Shown here in pieces: positions 27,435 through 37,153 of a DNA stretch of 64,000 nucleotides (its first letter is position 1; each line of letters opens with the position of its first letter). This DNA is from Acidovorax sp. 69 (GTDB lineage Bacteria > Pseudomonadota > Gammaproteobacteria > Burkholderiales > Burkholderiaceae_C). The DNA is taken from assembly GCF_002797445.1 (NCBI RefSeq), contig NZ_PGEP01000001.1, positions 2,976,501 to 3,040,500 of the forward strand, given 5' to 3'. The notes below the pieces were generated by a model. The model did not search any database and had not been told where the DNA came from. It saw nothing but the letters and a program-made list of their open reading frames with translations. The position numbers and the translations under genes are program-made.

Positions 27435-30077
27435 ATGGCTTTTTCATGGCCCGAAAACCTGTTCAAACCAGCGCACACACCGACCATGACTGAACTCCAT
27501 GCACTGCGGGACACCTACCGCAGCGACAAAGCCGCCTTGCTGGTTGCCATGCAGGCCACGGGCGCATCCACGCGCGGTATCCGCGTGCTGCTGCGCAAGT
27601 TGTCGTCCCTGGCGGGCAACCTGCTGCACACGCTGTGGCAACGCGCCCAGTTACCCGACAACATGGCCTTGGTGGCGGTGGGTGGTTTTGGCCGTGATCA
27701 GCTCTTCCCCTACTCTGATGTTGATGTCCTGCTGCTCCTGCCCAACGGAGCGACACCCGAGGCAGGCAGCGCGTTGCGCGCGCAACTGGAGGGATTTATC
27801 GGCAGTTGCTGGGATACAGGATTGGAGATCGGATCCAGCGTGCGCACCGTGGCTGAGTGCCTGGCCGAGAGCGCGGGCGATGTCACCGTGCAGACCTCGC
27901 TGCTTGAATCGCGACTGGTGTGTGGCAACGTGGCATTGTTTGCCGAGTTTCAGCAACAGTACCGTGCACAGATGAACACCGAGGCTTTCCTCGTGGCCAA
28001 AACGCTGGAGATGCGCCAGCGCCACACCAAGTACGAGAACACGCCCTACTCGCTGGAACCCAATTGCAAGGAATCCCCGGGCGGCCTGCGTGACCTGCAG
28101 ATGATCCTCTGGGTGGCGCAGGCTGCAGGCCTGGGCAGCAACTGGAAGGAACTGGCCGCCAGCGGCATGGCCACGGCCTTCGAGGTACGCCAGATCGAGC
28201 GCAATGAAGCAGTGCTCTGCCTTGTTCGTGCGCGCCTGCATGCTGCGGCGGGCCGGCACGAAGACCGGCTGGTGTTTGACCTGCAGACGGCCGTGGCCGA
28301 ATCGTTTGGCTACCGCTCGCAGGCGCCCGACGGTTCGCGGCTGCCCATGCGCGCCAGCGAAACCCTGATGCGAAGGTACTACTGGGCCGCCAAGGCGGTA
28401 TCACAGCTCAGCCAGATCTTGCTGCTCAACATCGAAGAGCGCCTGAGTCCATCAACGCATGAGCCAAGGCCGATCAACGAACGCTTCTTCGAAAAGGCCG
28501 GACTCATCGAAGTGGCCAGCGACGACCTGTACACACGCGACCCCCACGCCATCCTGGAGACCTTTCTGCTCTACCAGACCACCGTGGGGCTCAAGGACCT
28601 GTCGGCGCGCACGCTGCGCGCGCTGTACAACGCACGCGGGGTGATGGACAGCGCCTTCCGGCGCGATCCGGTCAACCGCGATGCCTTCATGCGCATCCTG
28701 CAGCAGCCCTCCGGCATCACCCATGCCATGCGGCTGATGAATCAGACGTCGGTGCTGGGGCGCTATCTGTGGCCGTTTCGCCGCATCGTGGGGCAGATGC
28801 AGCATGACCTGTTCCACGTTTACACGGTAGACCAGCACATCCTGATGGTGCTGCGCAATGTGCGCCGCTTCTTCATGGCCGAGCATGCCCACGAGTACCC
28901 GTTTTGCTCGCAGCTTGCCGGGGGCTGGGACAAGCCCTGGATTTTGTATATAGCAGCCCTGTTTCACGACATCGGCAAGGGCCGAGGCGGCGATCACTCA
29001 CAGATCGGCGCCGAAGAGGTGCGGCGCTTTTGCCGCCAACACGCTGTGGACCGCGACGATGGCCGACTCATCGAGTTTCTGGTGCGTGAGCACCTGACCA
29101 TGAGCACCGTGGCGCAAAAGCAGGACCTGAGCGACCCGGACGTGATCGCGGCCTTTGCACGCCGCGTGGGCAATGAGCGCAACCTTACTGCCATGTACCT
29201 GCTCACGGTGGCCGATATTCGTGGCACCAGCCCCAAGGTCTGGAACGCCTGGAAAGGCAAGCTGCTCGAAGACCTCTACCGAGCCACCTTGCGCACCCTG
29301 GGCGGCCGCGCACCCGACGCGGCCGCCGAGATCGAGGCCCGCAAGCGCGAGGCACTGGTTTTGCTGGCGCTCAACGCGTTGCCATTCGATGTTCACAAGG
29401 CGCTGTGGGCCACGCTGGATGTGAGCTATTTCATGCGCCACGATGCTGCCGACATTGCCTGGCACACGCGCCACCTGTCGCGCCATGTGGGCGCTACCCG
29501 ACCCGTAGTGCGTGCGCGACAGTCGCTGGCAGGCGACGGGCTTCAGGTGATGGTGTATGCCGCTGACCAGGAGGATCTCTTTGCGCGCATCTGCGGCTAC
29601 TTTGACCGCGTCGGATTCAGCATTCTCGATGCACGCGTGCACACCGCCAACAACGGCTATGCGCTGGATACTTTTCAGGTGGTGGCATCGTCACAGCCAG
29701 GGCACTACCGCGAGCTGACGCACATGGTCGAAAGCGACCTGATGCGCGTGATCGAAGAAGGCGGACCTCTTCCAGAACCTGCCCGCAAACGGGTCTCGCG
29801 CCGGGTCAAGAGTTTTCCTGTGGCGCCACGCGTCACGCTGCGGCCCGACGAGAAGGCACAGCGTTGGTTGCTGGCCATCTCGGCCAGCGACCGCGCGGGC
29901 CTGCTTTATCTGGTGGCGCGCATCCTCGCGCAGCACCATCTGAGCGTGCAACTGGCCAAGGTCAGCACCCTCGGCGAACGCGTGGAAGACACTTTCCTCA
30001 TCCAAGGCCCCGAGCTGCAAAACAATGCCCGCCAGATCCAGATCGAAACCGAGCTGCTGCGCGAGTTGTCGTCCTGA
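27435..30077 (+). CDS. glnD: [Protein-PII] uridylyltransferase / uridylyl-removing enzyme
   Basis: Bifunctional nitrogen sensor that uridylylates PII when glutamine is low and removes UMP when it is high. Its 880 residues show the nucleotidyltransferase site [20 protein letters not shown] (residues about 77-96), the GlnD linker ([20 protein letters not shown]), an HD phosphohydrolase domain ([18 protein letters not shown], about 515-532) and two C-terminal ACT domains ([20 protein letters not shown] and [20 protein letters not shown]). An ATG at 27486 ([11 protein letters not shown]) is an alternative start. Its substrate GlnB is encoded at 45.7 kb in this window. Confidence 0.96.
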   Translation: MAFSWPENLFKPAHTPTMTELHALRDTYRSDKAALLVAMQATGASTRGIRVLLRKLSSLAGNLLHTLWQRAQLPDNMALVAVGGFGRDQLFPYSDVDVLLLLPNGATPEAGSALRAQLEGFIGSCWDTGLEIGSSVRTVAECLAESAGDVTVQTSLLESRLVCGNVALFAEFQQQYRAQMNTEAFLVAKTLEMRQRHTKYENTPYSLEPNCKESPGGLRDLQMILWVAQAAGLGSNWKELAASGMATAFEVRQIERNEAVLCLVRARLHAAAGRHEDRLVFDLQTAVAESFGYRSQAPDGSRLPMRASETLMRRYYWAAKAVSQLSQILLLNIEERLSPSTHEPRPINERFFEKAGLIEVASDDLYTRDPHAILETFLLYQTTVGLKDLSARTLRALYNARGVMDSAFRRDPVNRDAFMRILQQPSGITHAMRLMNQTSVLGRYLWPFRRIVGQMQHDLFHVYTVDQHILMVLRNVRRFFMAEHAHEYPFCSQLAGGWDKPWILYIAALFHDIGKGRGGDHSQIGAEEVRRFCRQHAVDRDDGRLIEFLVREHLTMSTVAQKQDLSDPDVIAAFARRVGNERNLTAMYLLTVADIRGTSPKVWNAWKGKLLEDLYRATLRTLGGRAPDAAAEIEARKREALVLLALNALPFDVHKALWATLDVSYFMRHDAADIAWHTRHLSRHVGATRPVVRARQSLAGDGLQVMVYAADQEDLFARICGYFDRVGFSILDARVHTANNGYALDTFQVVASSQPGHYRELTHMVESDLMRVIEEGGPLPEPARKRVSRRVKSFPVAPRVTLRPDEKAQRWLLAISASDRAGLLYLVARILAQHHLSVQLAKVSTLGERVEDTFLIQGPELQNNARQIQIETELLRELSS

Positions 30078-30136
30078 CGCTGGGCCGCAGCGGCAGCAGT
30101 GCCCACCGATGACCTCCCTTCGCTGCGCCCCGCACG

Positions 30137-30676
30137 TCAGTCGTCTTCTGTGGCACTGATGTCAGGAAACAGAACATCGGTGAAGCCGAACTGCGCGAAA
30201 TCCCGCACCCGCATCGGATACAGCTTGCCAATGAGGTGATCACACTCGTGCTGCACCACGCGGGCATGAAAGCCCTCTACCGTGCGGTCGATGGGGTCGC
30301 CATATGGATCAAAGCCGGTGTAGCGGATGCAGGACCAGCGAGGTACTTTGCCGCGCAGTCCTGGCACCGACAGGCATCCCTCCCAATCCTCATCCTCTTG
30401 CTCACCCAACGGCATGATCACCGGATTCAGCAGCACGGTAGGAGGAACCAGGGGACGGTCGGGATAGCGGGGATTGCGCTCTTGGGAGCCGAAGATCACC
30501 AGTTGCAGATCCACACCGATTTGCGGGGCTGCAAGACCGGCTCCATTGACAGAGCGCATGGTGTCAAACATATCCAGCACAAGGCGATGCAAGGTATCGG
30601 TGTCGAACTCGGTCACAGGCTGGGCCACACGCAGCAGGCGCGGGTCGCCCATCTTCAGGATGGTGTGAATGGTCAT
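30137..30676 (-). CDS. def: Peptide deformylase
   Basis: Iron/zinc enzyme of 179 residues removing the formyl group from new proteins. All three motifs are present: [10 protein letters not shown] (motif 1), EGCLSVPG with the metal-binding Cys (motif 2) and QHECDHL with two metal-binding His and the catalytic Glu (motif 3). Longer than E. coli Def (169) and with an insertion around QEDEDWEGC, typical of a second betaproteobacterial Def. It converges with glnD and diverges from the YbaN-like gene. Confidence 0.95.
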   Translation of the reverse strand: MTIHTILKMGDPRLLRVAQPVTEFDTDTLHRLVLDMFDTMRSVNGAGLAAPQIGVDLQLVIFGSQERNPRYPDRPLVPPTVLLNPVIMPLGEQEDEDWEGCLSVPGLRGKVPRWSCIRYTGFDPYGDPIDRTVEGFHARVVQHECDHLIGKLYPMRVRDFAQFGFTDVLFPDISATEDD

Positions 30677-30781
30677 GGATTAGAAGTCTCTACAAAAGCG
30701 GATGCAGATGCATGCGGGGCGCACGCAGCATAGCTGCTCACACGAGCATCTGCCGCAGCGAGCCCATTCACAATACGCTCC

Positions 30782-31216
30782 ATGGCTTTGACGCCCCCAG
30801 ACGATTCCACCGTCGTCCCACCCCCGACCGAGCCCACTCCACAGCCTCTGCCTTGGCCTGTGCGCTGGCTGCTGCAAGCTTTTGCGGTGCTCTGTCTGGT
30901 GATGGGCGCCATGGGTGTGATTGTTCCGGGCCTGCCGACCACGGTCTTCATTCTCATGGCGGCCTGGGCCGCCGCGCGCAGCTCCCCACGACTGTACCGA
31001 TGGCTCTGGAACCACCGGCTGTTCGGTCCTTCGCTGCGCAACTGGGCCCAGGGCGGCAAGGTCAGCCGCCGCGCCAAATGGAGCGCGGCCCTCATGATGT
31101 CCTTGAGTGCCGTCGTGCTGCTCTTTACCGTATCGCGTCCATGGATCGCGGCCTTTGCCATCGGAAGCATGGCCTGCGTTCTGGTCTGGTTATGGCGCCG
31201 CCCGGAGCCGTCGTAA
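30782..31216 (+). CDS. YbaN family (DUF454) inner membrane protein
   Basis: Small membrane protein of 144 residues of the DUF454/YbaN family, function unknown. After a proline-rich N-terminal 25 residues come a first hydrophobic stretch (LLQAFAVLCLVMGAMGVIVP), the family motif GLPTTVFILMAAWAAARSSPRL, a basic loop (HRLFGPSLRNWAQGGKVSRRAK) and two more membrane segments. CACAAT ends seven bases before the ATG, a weak hint of a leaderless start. The next feature is the tRNA-Asn pair. Confidence 0.82.
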   Translation: MALTPPDDSTVVPPPTEPTPQPLPWPVRWLLQAFAVLCLVMGAMGVIVPGLPTTVFILMAAWAAARSSPRLYRWLWNHRLFGPSLRNWAQGGKVSRRAKWSAALMMSLSAVVLLFTVSRPWIAAFAIGSMACVLVWLWRRPEPS

Positions 31217-31293
31217 AGCTGCCTTCCGGATACAGGCCAGAGCAAGCTCGTTGAGAAAATCCATGTGAAGGTACAAACACGCTGTTCCAACGG

Positions 31294-31320
31294 TTTTGGC
31301 GATTTTTTTGTGTATATAAT
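31294..31320 (+). promoter_or_regulatory. Promoter of the tRNA-Asn pair
   Basis: TATAAT at 31315-31320 is a perfect -10 box inside TGTATATAAT, preceded by a T-rich stretch and a poor -35. It ends 11 bases before the mature tRNA. Confidence 0.65.
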
Positions 31321-31331
31321 CTAAGTCTTGT

Positions 31332-31407
31332 TCCTCGATAGCTCAGTTGGTAGAGCGCCGGACTGTTAATCCGTAGGTCCCTGGTTCGAGCCCAGGTCGA
31401 GGAGCCA
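31332..31407 (+). tRNA. tRNA-Asn (anticodon GTT), copy 1
   Basis: 76 nt with encoded CCA. Acceptor stem TCCTCGA pairs with TCGAGGA; anticodon loop CTGTTAATC contains GTT; T-arm GGTTCGAGCC region is standard. D-loop reads AGTTGGTAG. Probably cotranscribed with the second copy. Confidence 0.97.
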
Positions 31408-31459
31408 AAAATTTGCAGGCCCTGCATGAGTAAAGCGGGGCCTTTTACATACCGATCAT

Positions 31460-31535
31460 TCCTCGATAGCTCAGTCGGTAGAGCGCCGGACTGTTAATCC
31501 GTAGGTCCCTGGTTCGAGCCCAGGTCGAGGAGCCA
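31460..31535 (+). tRNA. tRNA-Asn (anticodon GTT), copy 2
   Basis: 76 nt with encoded CCA, identical to copy 1 except for one base in the D-loop (AGTCGGTAG). The 52-base spacer contains no second promoter. An intrinsic terminator follows after three bases. Confidence 0.97.
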
Positions 31536-31538
31536 CTC

Positions 31539-31576
31539 AAAAAGCCCTGCACTACATTCTAGTGCAGGGCTTTTTT
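31539..31576 (+). terminator. Terminator of the tRNA-Asn transcript
   Basis: 11-bp perfect stem GCCCTGCACTA, loop CATTC, then complement and TTTTTT. Confidence 0.92.
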
Positions 31577-31620
31577 GTTGCCTGCAACGCAAGCTGTCCG
31601 CAGATGGTGCATGCCGGACA

Positions 31621-32400
31621 ATGGTGTCTTTGCCCACCACGACCATGCCCCCGCAACTGCCTTGGCTGGAACCCGAAGACCCCCTCCCCTCGCCGACCAC
31701 AGCCTGGGGACCCAGCGATCCCGCGCCCGGCCTGTTGGCAGCTGGAGGCGCGCTGGATGCGAGCCATTTGTGCGCCGCGTACGGACAAGGCACATTCCCT
31801 TGGTACGGCCCCGGCCAGCCTATCCTCTGGTGGGCTCCAGATCCCCGGATGGTGCTGCCGGTCTCGCAGTTCCGGTTGCACCGATCCCTGCGCAAGACCC
31901 TGCAAGCCTTCCACGCCAACGCGCATTGCGAGATCCGTGTAGACCACGCATTCAGGGCTGTCATCACGGCATGCGCGACCAAGGAGCGCGATGGCCAGGC
32001 GGGTACCTGGATCGTGCCCGAGATGGTCGAGGCATATACCCGCCTGCACGAAGCAGGCTACGCGCACAGCGTGGAAACCTGGGTGCATGGCGAGCTGGTC
32101 GGCGGCCTCTATTGCGTAGCACTTGGCCACGCCGTCTTTGGCGAATCCATGTTCGCCCACACCACAGACGCATCCAAGATTGCGCTCGCTGCGCTGGTGG
32201 CCCTGTGCAGCCACCACGGCATCCGCCTGATCGATTGCCAGCAAAACACGAGGCACCTGGCCTCCTTGGGCGCGCGCGAAATCCCGCGCGCCGAATTCCT
32301 CGTGCACGTTGAAAAAGCGCGCAGTCAACCGCCGATTCCCTGGGTGTTTGACCCCGTATACTGGGACGAGCTGCTGCCCACCAAGACCCCCAAGGCATGA
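31621..32400 (+). CDS. aat: Leucyl/phenylalanyl-tRNA-protein transferase
   Basis: Adds Leu or Phe from aminoacyl-tRNA to N-terminal Arg or Lys, creating a ClpS/ClpAP degron. The 259 residues carry the family motifs [59 protein letters not shown] and [16 protein letters not shown]. The start could also be the ATG at 31645 ([10 protein letters not shown]), which is closer to the family norm. Its stop overlaps the bpt start by four bases, so the two N-degron transferases are translationally coupled. Confidence 0.95.
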   Translation: MVSLPTTTMPPQLPWLEPEDPLPSPTTAWGPSDPAPGLLAAGGALDASHLCAAYGQGTFPWYGPGQPILWWAPDPRMVLPVSQFRLHRSLRKTLQAFHANAHCEIRVDHAFRAVITACATKERDGQAGTWIVPEMVEAYTRLHEAGYAHSVETWVHGELVGGLYCVALGHAVFGESMFAHTTDASKIALAALVALCSHHGIRLIDCQQNTRHLASLGAREIPRAEFLVHVEKARSQPPIPWVFDPVYWDELLPTKTPKA

Positions 32401-33155
32401 CGCAACTCAACGATCTCCCGCTGCAGACCCTGCAGTTCTATGCGACAGCCCCTTACCCCTGCAGCTATCTGCCGGACCGGCAAGCGCGGTCGCAGGTCGC
32501 CACGCCCAGCCATTTGATCCAGAGCGACCTTTACTCCGATCTGGTCGCCAGGGGGTTTCGTCGCAGCGGAATGTTTACCTACCGACCGTATTGCGACGGT
32601 TGCCAAGCCTGCACGCCACTGCGGGTACTCGTCAACGATTTCAAGCCCGATCGAAGCCAGAAACGCGCCGTTGCCCGCCATGGCGGGTTGCAGGCGAGAG
32701 TTCTGCGCCTGTGTTTTGTGCCAGAGCACTACCAGCTGTACCTGCGCTATCAGAATGGGCGCCACGCGGGCGGTGGCATGGACCATGACAGCATCGATCA
32801 GTACACACAGTTTCTACTTCAAAGCCGAGTCAACTCGCGGCTGGTGGAGTTTCGGGAGGCCGATGAAATGGGTGAGCCAGGCCCCCTGAAGATGGTCTCC
32901 ATTCTTGACGTGCTGGATGACGGCCTCTCGGCGGTTTACACCTTCTACGAACCAGAGCCCCATTGCAGCTATGGCACCTACAACGTGATGTGGCAACTTG
33001 CGCAAGCCCACTCTCTGGGGCTACCCCATGTGTACCTTGGCTACTGGATCGAGGCCAGCCCCAAGATGAACTACAAGGCGCGATTTCATCCGCATGAGAT
33101 TCGCACGGAGGGACAGTGGCATCGGGCGCACACCCACCCGCCACAGAGCACATGA
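32397..33155 (+). CDS. bpt: Aspartate/glutamate leucyltransferase (Bpt)
   Basis: Transfers Leu to N-terminal Asp or Glu, the second bacterial N-degron enzyme. 252 residues with the N-terminal ATE domain ([35 protein letters not shown] with paired cysteines) and the C-terminal domain (STGTYNVMW-like [29 protein letters not shown]). ATGA overlap with aat. Together the operon covers both classes of secondary destabilising residues. Confidence 0.95.
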   Translation: MTQLNDLPLQTLQFYATAPYPCSYLPDRQARSQVATPSHLIQSDLYSDLVARGFRRSGMFTYRPYCDGCQACTPLRVLVNDFKPDRSQKRAVARHGGLQARVLRLCFVPEHYQLYLRYQNGRHAGGGMDHDSIDQYTQFLLQSRVNSRLVEFREADEMGEPGPLKMVSILDVLDDGLSAVYTFYEPEPHCSYGTYNVMWQLAQAHSLGLPHVYLGYWIEASPKMNYKARFHPHEIRTEGQWHRAHTHPPQST

Positions 33156-33210
33156 ACACCCAGCAACATTTCACAAGGTAAGATGCAGCGGCTCCCGCCT
33201 ATTGCCGCCC

Positions 33211-34041
33211 ATGAAAAAAATCGATCCTAGCATCCCCGTCAAACCCAGCGTTCAAGTGCTTGAGCGCATGTTTACGCTGATCGATGTCCTGGCATCCCGC
33301 GAAGAAGCGATTTCCCTCAAAGAAATCAGTGAAAAAACGGGTTTGCACCCGTCTACCACGCACCGAATCCTGAATGACCTGACCATTGGTCGCTTCGTTG
33401 ATCGCCCCGAGTCGGGTAGCTATCGGCTTGGTATGCGACTGCTGGAACTGGGCAACCTCGTCAAGGCCCGCTTGAGTGTGCGCGATGCCGCACTGACTCC
33501 GATGCGCAACTTGCACAAACTGATCCAGCAGCCTGTGAATCTGAGCATGCGCCAGGGCGACGAAATTGTGTATGTCGAGCGTGCCTACAGCGAGCGCTCA
33601 GGCATGCAGGTGGTACGTGCCATCGGTGGTCGCGCCCCTTTGCACCTGACCTCTACAGGTAAGCTCTTTCTGGCCTTGGACGACCCCCAACGTGTTCGCG
33701 CCTATGCCACACGCACCGGGCTTGCTGGCCACACACGCAATAGCATCACGCAGCTACCCATTCTGGAACGAGAACTAGCGAAGGCACGCCAATACGGCAT
33801 GGCCCGCGACAACGAAGAGTTGGAGCTGGGTGTACGCTGCATGGCCGCAGGCGTGTATGACGACCAAGGCAAATTAGTGGCAGGCCTGTCCATCTCAGCA
33901 CCCGCCGACCGGCTGGATGAGGGCTGGTTGCCCAAGCTGCAAGCCACCGCCAATGAGATATCTTTGGCACTGGGTTATGTGCCCACCAGCACCGACATCA
34001 ATAGCGAAACAGCCGCAATGGGTCGCACAGCCTTGCGCTAG
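33211..34041 (+). CDS. IclR family transcriptional regulator
   Basis: 276 residues: N-terminal winged helix (QVLERMFTLIDVLASREEAI, ISEKTGLHPSTTHRILNDL) and the C-terminal IclR effector-binding GAF-like domain (RSGMQVVRAIGGRAPLHLTS, GVRCMAAGVYDDQGKLVAGLS). ATG 33211 fits the family; the frame is open upstream. No catabolic genes adjoin it, so its targets are unknown. It stands 55 bases after bpt and could have its own promoter (TAAGAT near 33179). Confidence 0.92.
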   Translation: MKKIDPSIPVKPSVQVLERMFTLIDVLASREEAISLKEISEKTGLHPSTTHRILNDLTIGRFVDRPESGSYRLGMRLLELGNLVKARLSVRDAALTPMRNLHKLIQQPVNLSMRQGDEIVYVERAYSERSGMQVVRAIGGRAPLHLTSTGKLFLALDDPQRVRAYATRTGLAGHTRNSITQLPILERELAKARQYGMARDNEELELGVRCMAAGVYDDQGKLVAGLSISAPADRLDEGWLPKLQATANEISLALGYVPTSTDINSETAAMGRTALR

Positions 34042-34102
34042 GAGAATGCGCCAGAAAGCGCACATCATCAACAACTGGCGCGCACCGACCTCCGAACCAC
34101 AA

Positions 34103-34127
34103 CCGCCCCGCCCCGCCCCGCCCCGCC
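34103..34127. repeat. Five tandem CCGCC pentamers
   Basis: Uninterrupted 5-bp unit repeated five times in the gap between the convergent iclR-type gene and pbpG. Non-coding; length may vary between strains. Confidence 0.8.
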
Positions 34128-34154
34128 AGAGCATCCAAGGTCGGACAAAAAAAG

Positions 34155-34193
34155 AAAGCCCGATAGACCGCCAATCTGGTCTATCGGGCTTTT
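34155..34193. terminator. Bidirectional terminator between IclR gene and pbpG
   Basis: 15-bp perfect stem AAAGCCCGATAGACC with 8-base loop, A-run before and T-run after, so it serves both converging genes. Confidence 0.92.
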
Positions 34194-34207
34194 TTTGTTA
34201 TCCCTCG

Positions 34208-35284
34208 TCAACCGTTGGTGCCACGGGCCGCCTGCAAAGGCGCCGCCAGTGCGGGCGTGGACTCGACCCAGTGGCGAACCCGCTCAGCATCTCCAAGTCG
34301 ACTGAACTTGCCCGCAGAGTCCAGAAACACCATGATCAGCTTACGACCAGCCACCTGCACCTGCATAACGAGACAACGCCCGGCTTCGGAGATATAGCCT
34401 GTTTTCTGCAGCCCAATATCCCAGGTCGGATTCTTCACCAAGCCATTGGTATTGTTGTACTGCAAAGTTTTCCGCCCCACAGCGACCTCGTAACCTGGCG
34501 AGGTGGAGAGTTCGCGCAGCAACGGGTCACCATGTGCCACATTCACCAACGTGGCGAGATCGCGAGCACTCGATTGGTTGTGGCTCGACAACCCGGTCGG
34601 CTCCACATAGCGCGTATCGGTCATCCCCAGCAAACGGGCCTTGGCGTTCATCTGGGCCACAAAAACATCCAAACCACCTGGATAGGTTCTTCCAAGTGCA
34701 TGTGCTGCACGGTTCTCACTGGACATGAGAGCCAGATGCAGCATTTCACCGCGCGTCAATGTGGATCCAACGGTCAGGCGAGAGCGACTGCCTTTTTCGG
34801 TATCAACATCGTCCTGAGTGATCGTCAAAGGCTCATCCATGGGGAGCTTGGCCTGAGAAATCAGCATGCCCGTCATCAACTTGGTCAGAGATGCAATCGG
34901 CAGCACAGCATGATCGTTCTTGCTGAGCAAAACTTCATGTGTGTCCTGATCCACCACGAGCGCAACGCTGGATTTGAGATCCAGGGGATCATTGACTTCG
35001 TGGAGACCGGCCATCTGCCCGAAGGACTGCTTGGCAGGAACGAACGCCACCCGGACGGGGGCCTTCGCCGTTTTGGCGGAAACCCGCACCGCCTTGGTGT
35101 TTGCAGCCGCCTTGCGTGGCGCCACGGTCCGCTTGGTATTCGCAGAACTCACCTGCTGCTTTTTAGCAGCGGCTTTCTTTTGTTCACCCGCATGTGCGAG
35201 CGGCCCAACAAGGGCGGCGCTGACGACAGCAAAGCCCAAAAGCTTAAAAAAACGATTCACTGCAGCGCGGTGGCGATGGTGCAT
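34208..35284 (-). CDS. pbpG: D-alanyl-D-alanine endopeptidase (PBP7-type)
   Basis: Periplasmic low-molecular-weight penicillin-binding protein, S11 peptidase family, 358 residues. Signal peptide at residues 8-33 (FFKLLGFAVVSAALVGPLAHA). A lysine/alanine-rich low-complexity linker of about 60 residues follows. Catalytic motifs: SLTK (SxxK), SEN (SxN) and KTG in LQKTGYISEAG. ATG 35284 has TTGGAG upstream. Cuts D-Ala-meso-DAP cross-links in E. coli; the same role is inferred. Confidence 0.93.
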   Translation of the reverse strand: MHHRHRAAVNRFFKLLGFAVVSAALVGPLAHAGEQKKAAAKKQQVSSANTKRTVAPRKAAANTKAVRVSAKTAKAPVRVAFVPAKQSFGQMAGLHEVNDPLDLKSSVALVVDQDTHEVLLSKNDHAVLPIASLTKLMTGMLISQAKLPMDEPLTITQDDVDTEKGSRSRLTVGSTLTRGEMLHLALMSSENRAAHALGRTYPGGLDVFVAQMNAKARLLGMTDTRYVEPTGLSSHNQSSARDLATLVNVAHGDPLLRELSTSPGYEVAVGRKTLQYNNTNGLVKNPTWDIGLQKTGYISEAGRCLVMQVQVAGRKLIMVFLDSAGKFSRLGDAERVRHWVESTPALAAPLQAARGTNG

Positions 35285-35329
35285 CAAAGTGCTCCAAACG
35301 GTAATAAGTGTTGAGCAGTGTACAGAATC

Positions 35330-35367
35330 AAAAAAAGTCACGCAAGATCAATACCTTGCGCGACTTT
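35330..35367 (-). terminator. Terminator after leuA
   Basis: 13-bp stem AAAGTCACGCAAG / CTTGCGCGACTTT with one mismatch, loop ATCAATAC, T-run on the minus strand. Ends the ilv-pssA-leuA region. Confidence 0.85.
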
Positions 35368-35400
35368 CCAAGAAAGTGAGTGAAATTATAAATTGATCGT

Positions 35401-36939
35401 TCAACCCTGGGCAGCAACCCGATCGGCTTTACTTTGTAACTTGTTCAACGCGCTAAGGTAGGCCTTGGCTGACGCAACCACGATGTCAGGGTCCGCGCCC
35501 ACACCGTTGACGACCCGGCCGCTGTTCTGCAAACGCACGGTGACCTCCCCCTGGCTCTCTGTCGAGCCACTGATGGCATTCACCGAATACAGCACCATCT
35601 CGGCGCCGCTCTTGACGTGCGACTCGATGGCCTTGAGCGAAGCATCAACGGGGCCATTGCCTTCGGACTCGCCGCGCACTTCCTGGCCATCCACCGTGAA
35701 GACGATGCGCGCACGGGGCTGCTCGCCCGTTTCACTTTGCTGAAACAACGACACAAAGCCGTACTGCTCTTTTTCGGCCGTCACGCTTTCGTCGCTGACC
35801 AAGGCCAGAATATCCTCATCGAAGATCTCGCTCTTGCGGTCGGCCAGTTCCTTGAAGCGGGTGAAAGCGCTGTTGATTTCGGTCTCGCTGTCCAGACTCA
35901 CGCCCAGTTCCTGCAGGCGCTGCTTGAAAGCATTGCGGCCGCTGAGCTTGCCCAGCACGATCTTGTTGGCGCTCCAGCCCACGTCCTCGGCTCGCATGAT
36001 CTCGTAGGTGTCGCGTGCCTTGAGAACGCCGTCCTGGTGGATGCCACTGGCGTGGGCGAAGGCGTTGGCCCCCACCACGGCCTTGTTGGGCTGCACCACG
36101 AAGCCGGTGGTCTGGCTGACCATGCGGCTGGCCGCCACGATGTGCTTGGCATCAATGTTGAGATCCAGATCAAAGTAGTCGCGGCGGGTCTTGATGGCCA
36201 TAACCACCTCTTCGAGCGAGCAATTGCCAGCACGCTCGCCCAGACCGTTGATGGTGCACTCCACCTGACGAGCACCGCCAATCTTCACGCCAGCCAGCGA
36301 GTTCGCCACAGCCATGCCCAGATCGTTGTGGCAATGCACAGACCAAATCGCCTTGTCACTGTTTGGGATACGTTCACGCAGCGTCTTGATGAAGTGGCCA
36401 TACAACTCAGGAATGGCATAACCCACGGTATCGGGCACATTGATCGTCGTCGCACCCTCTGCAATCACGGCTTCCAGCACGCGACACAGAAAATCAGGAT
36501 CACTGCGATAGCCGTCTTCCGGGCTGAATTCAATATCTCCCACCAGATTGCGCGCAAAGCGGACCGACTGCTTTGCCTGCTCCAGCACCTGGTCGGGCGT
36601 CATGCGCAGCTTCTTTTCCATGTGAAGGGCAGAAGTGGCAATAAAAGTGTGAATACGGGCGCTGGCCGCCCCCTTGAGGGCCTCGGCAGCACGCGAAATA
36701 TCACGGTCATTCGCACGTGACAGAGAGCAGATGGTGGACTCCCGAATCGCATTGGCAATGGCCTGAACCGCCTCAAAATCACCATTCGAGCTGGCAGCAA
36801 ACCCTGCCTCAATCACATCCACCTTCAGGCGCTCCAGCTGCCGGGCAATACGGAGTTTTTCGTCCTTGGTCATCGAGGCGCCAGGGGACTGCTCTCCGTC
36901 GCGCAAGGTGGTATCGAAAATGATCAGTTTGTCAGCCAT
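35401..36939 (-). CDS. leuA: 2-isopropylmalate synthase
   Basis: First committed enzyme of leucine synthesis, 512 residues: HMGL-like TIM barrel ([54 protein letters not shown]) and the C-terminal LeuA allosteric domain that binds leucine. ATG 36939 gives the normal start MADKLIIFD; the frame is open upstream through the attenuator. Transcription enters through the leader described below, so expression should respond to charged tRNA-Leu. Last gene of the ilvB-ilvN-ilvC-pssA-leuA row. Confidence 0.97.
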   Translation of the reverse strand: MADKLIIFDTTLRDGEQSPGASMTKDEKLRIARQLERLKVDVIEAGFAASSNGDFEAVQAIANAIRESTICSLSRANDRDISRAAEALKGAASARIHTFIATSALHMEKKLRMTPDQVLEQAKQSVRFARNLVGDIEFSPEDGYRSDPDFLCRVLEAVIAEGATTINVPDTVGYAIPELYGHFIKTLRERIPNSDKAIWSVHCHNDLGMAVANSLAGVKIGGARQVECTINGLGERAGNCSLEEVVMAIKTRRDYFDLDLNIDAKHIVAASRMVSQTTGFVVQPNKAVVGANAFAHASGIHQDGVLKARDTYEIMRAEDVGWSANKIVLGKLSGRNAFKQRLQELGVSLDSETEINSAFTRFKELADRKSEIFDEDILALVSDESVTAEKEQYGFVSLFQQSETGEQPRARIVFTVDGQEVRGESEGNGPVDASLKAIESHVKSGAEMVLYSVNAISGSTESQGEVTVRLQNSGRVVNGVGADPDIVVASAKAYLSALNKLQSKADRVAAQG

Positions 36940-37000
36940 GTGGTTTCTCCTGGTACTGGTGGGTGGTGGGGTCAGCCCGCAACGCAAAAAATCTGGCGCC

Positions 37001-37038
37001 CAAAACAAAAGGCCCGTTGCGGGTGCATACGGGCCTTT
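37001..37038 (-). terminator. leuA attenuator terminator
   Basis: On the minus strand AAGGCCCGT, an 11-base loop and ACGGGCCTTTTGTTTT form a terminator 62 bases before leuA. Its 5' arm GCCCGT (plus 37029-37034) is also complementary to ACGGGC within the leader peptide codons 13-15 (plus 37072-37077), giving a competing antiterminator pairing. Confidence 0.85.
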
Positions 37039-37060
37039 GTGGAAAAGTGTGCGCGTGCGC

Positions 37061-37114
37061 CTACTGTCTCCGCCCGTGGGGGATTAGCAGTAGAGCCAGT
37101 GCAAACTTGTTCAT
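37061..37114 (-). CDS. leuL: Leucine-rich leader peptide of the leuA attenuator
   Basis: Seventeen-codon [20 protein letters not shown] ending in TAG. Residues 6, 8, 9 and 10 are leucine; two use the rare codon CTA in this GC-rich genome. The stop lies 23 bases before the terminator stem. A ribosome stalled at the leucine codons leaves ACGGGC (codons 13-15) free to pair with the terminator arm; a ribosome reaching the stop covers it. No strong ribosome binding site is visible; TACATT ends seven bases before the ATG. Too short for normal gene finding. Confidence 0.82.
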   Translation of the reverse strand: MNKFALALLLIPHGRRQ

Positions 37115-37153
37115 GTTGAGCAATGTAGCACAAGTGGTCCGGCGCTATCGCAG

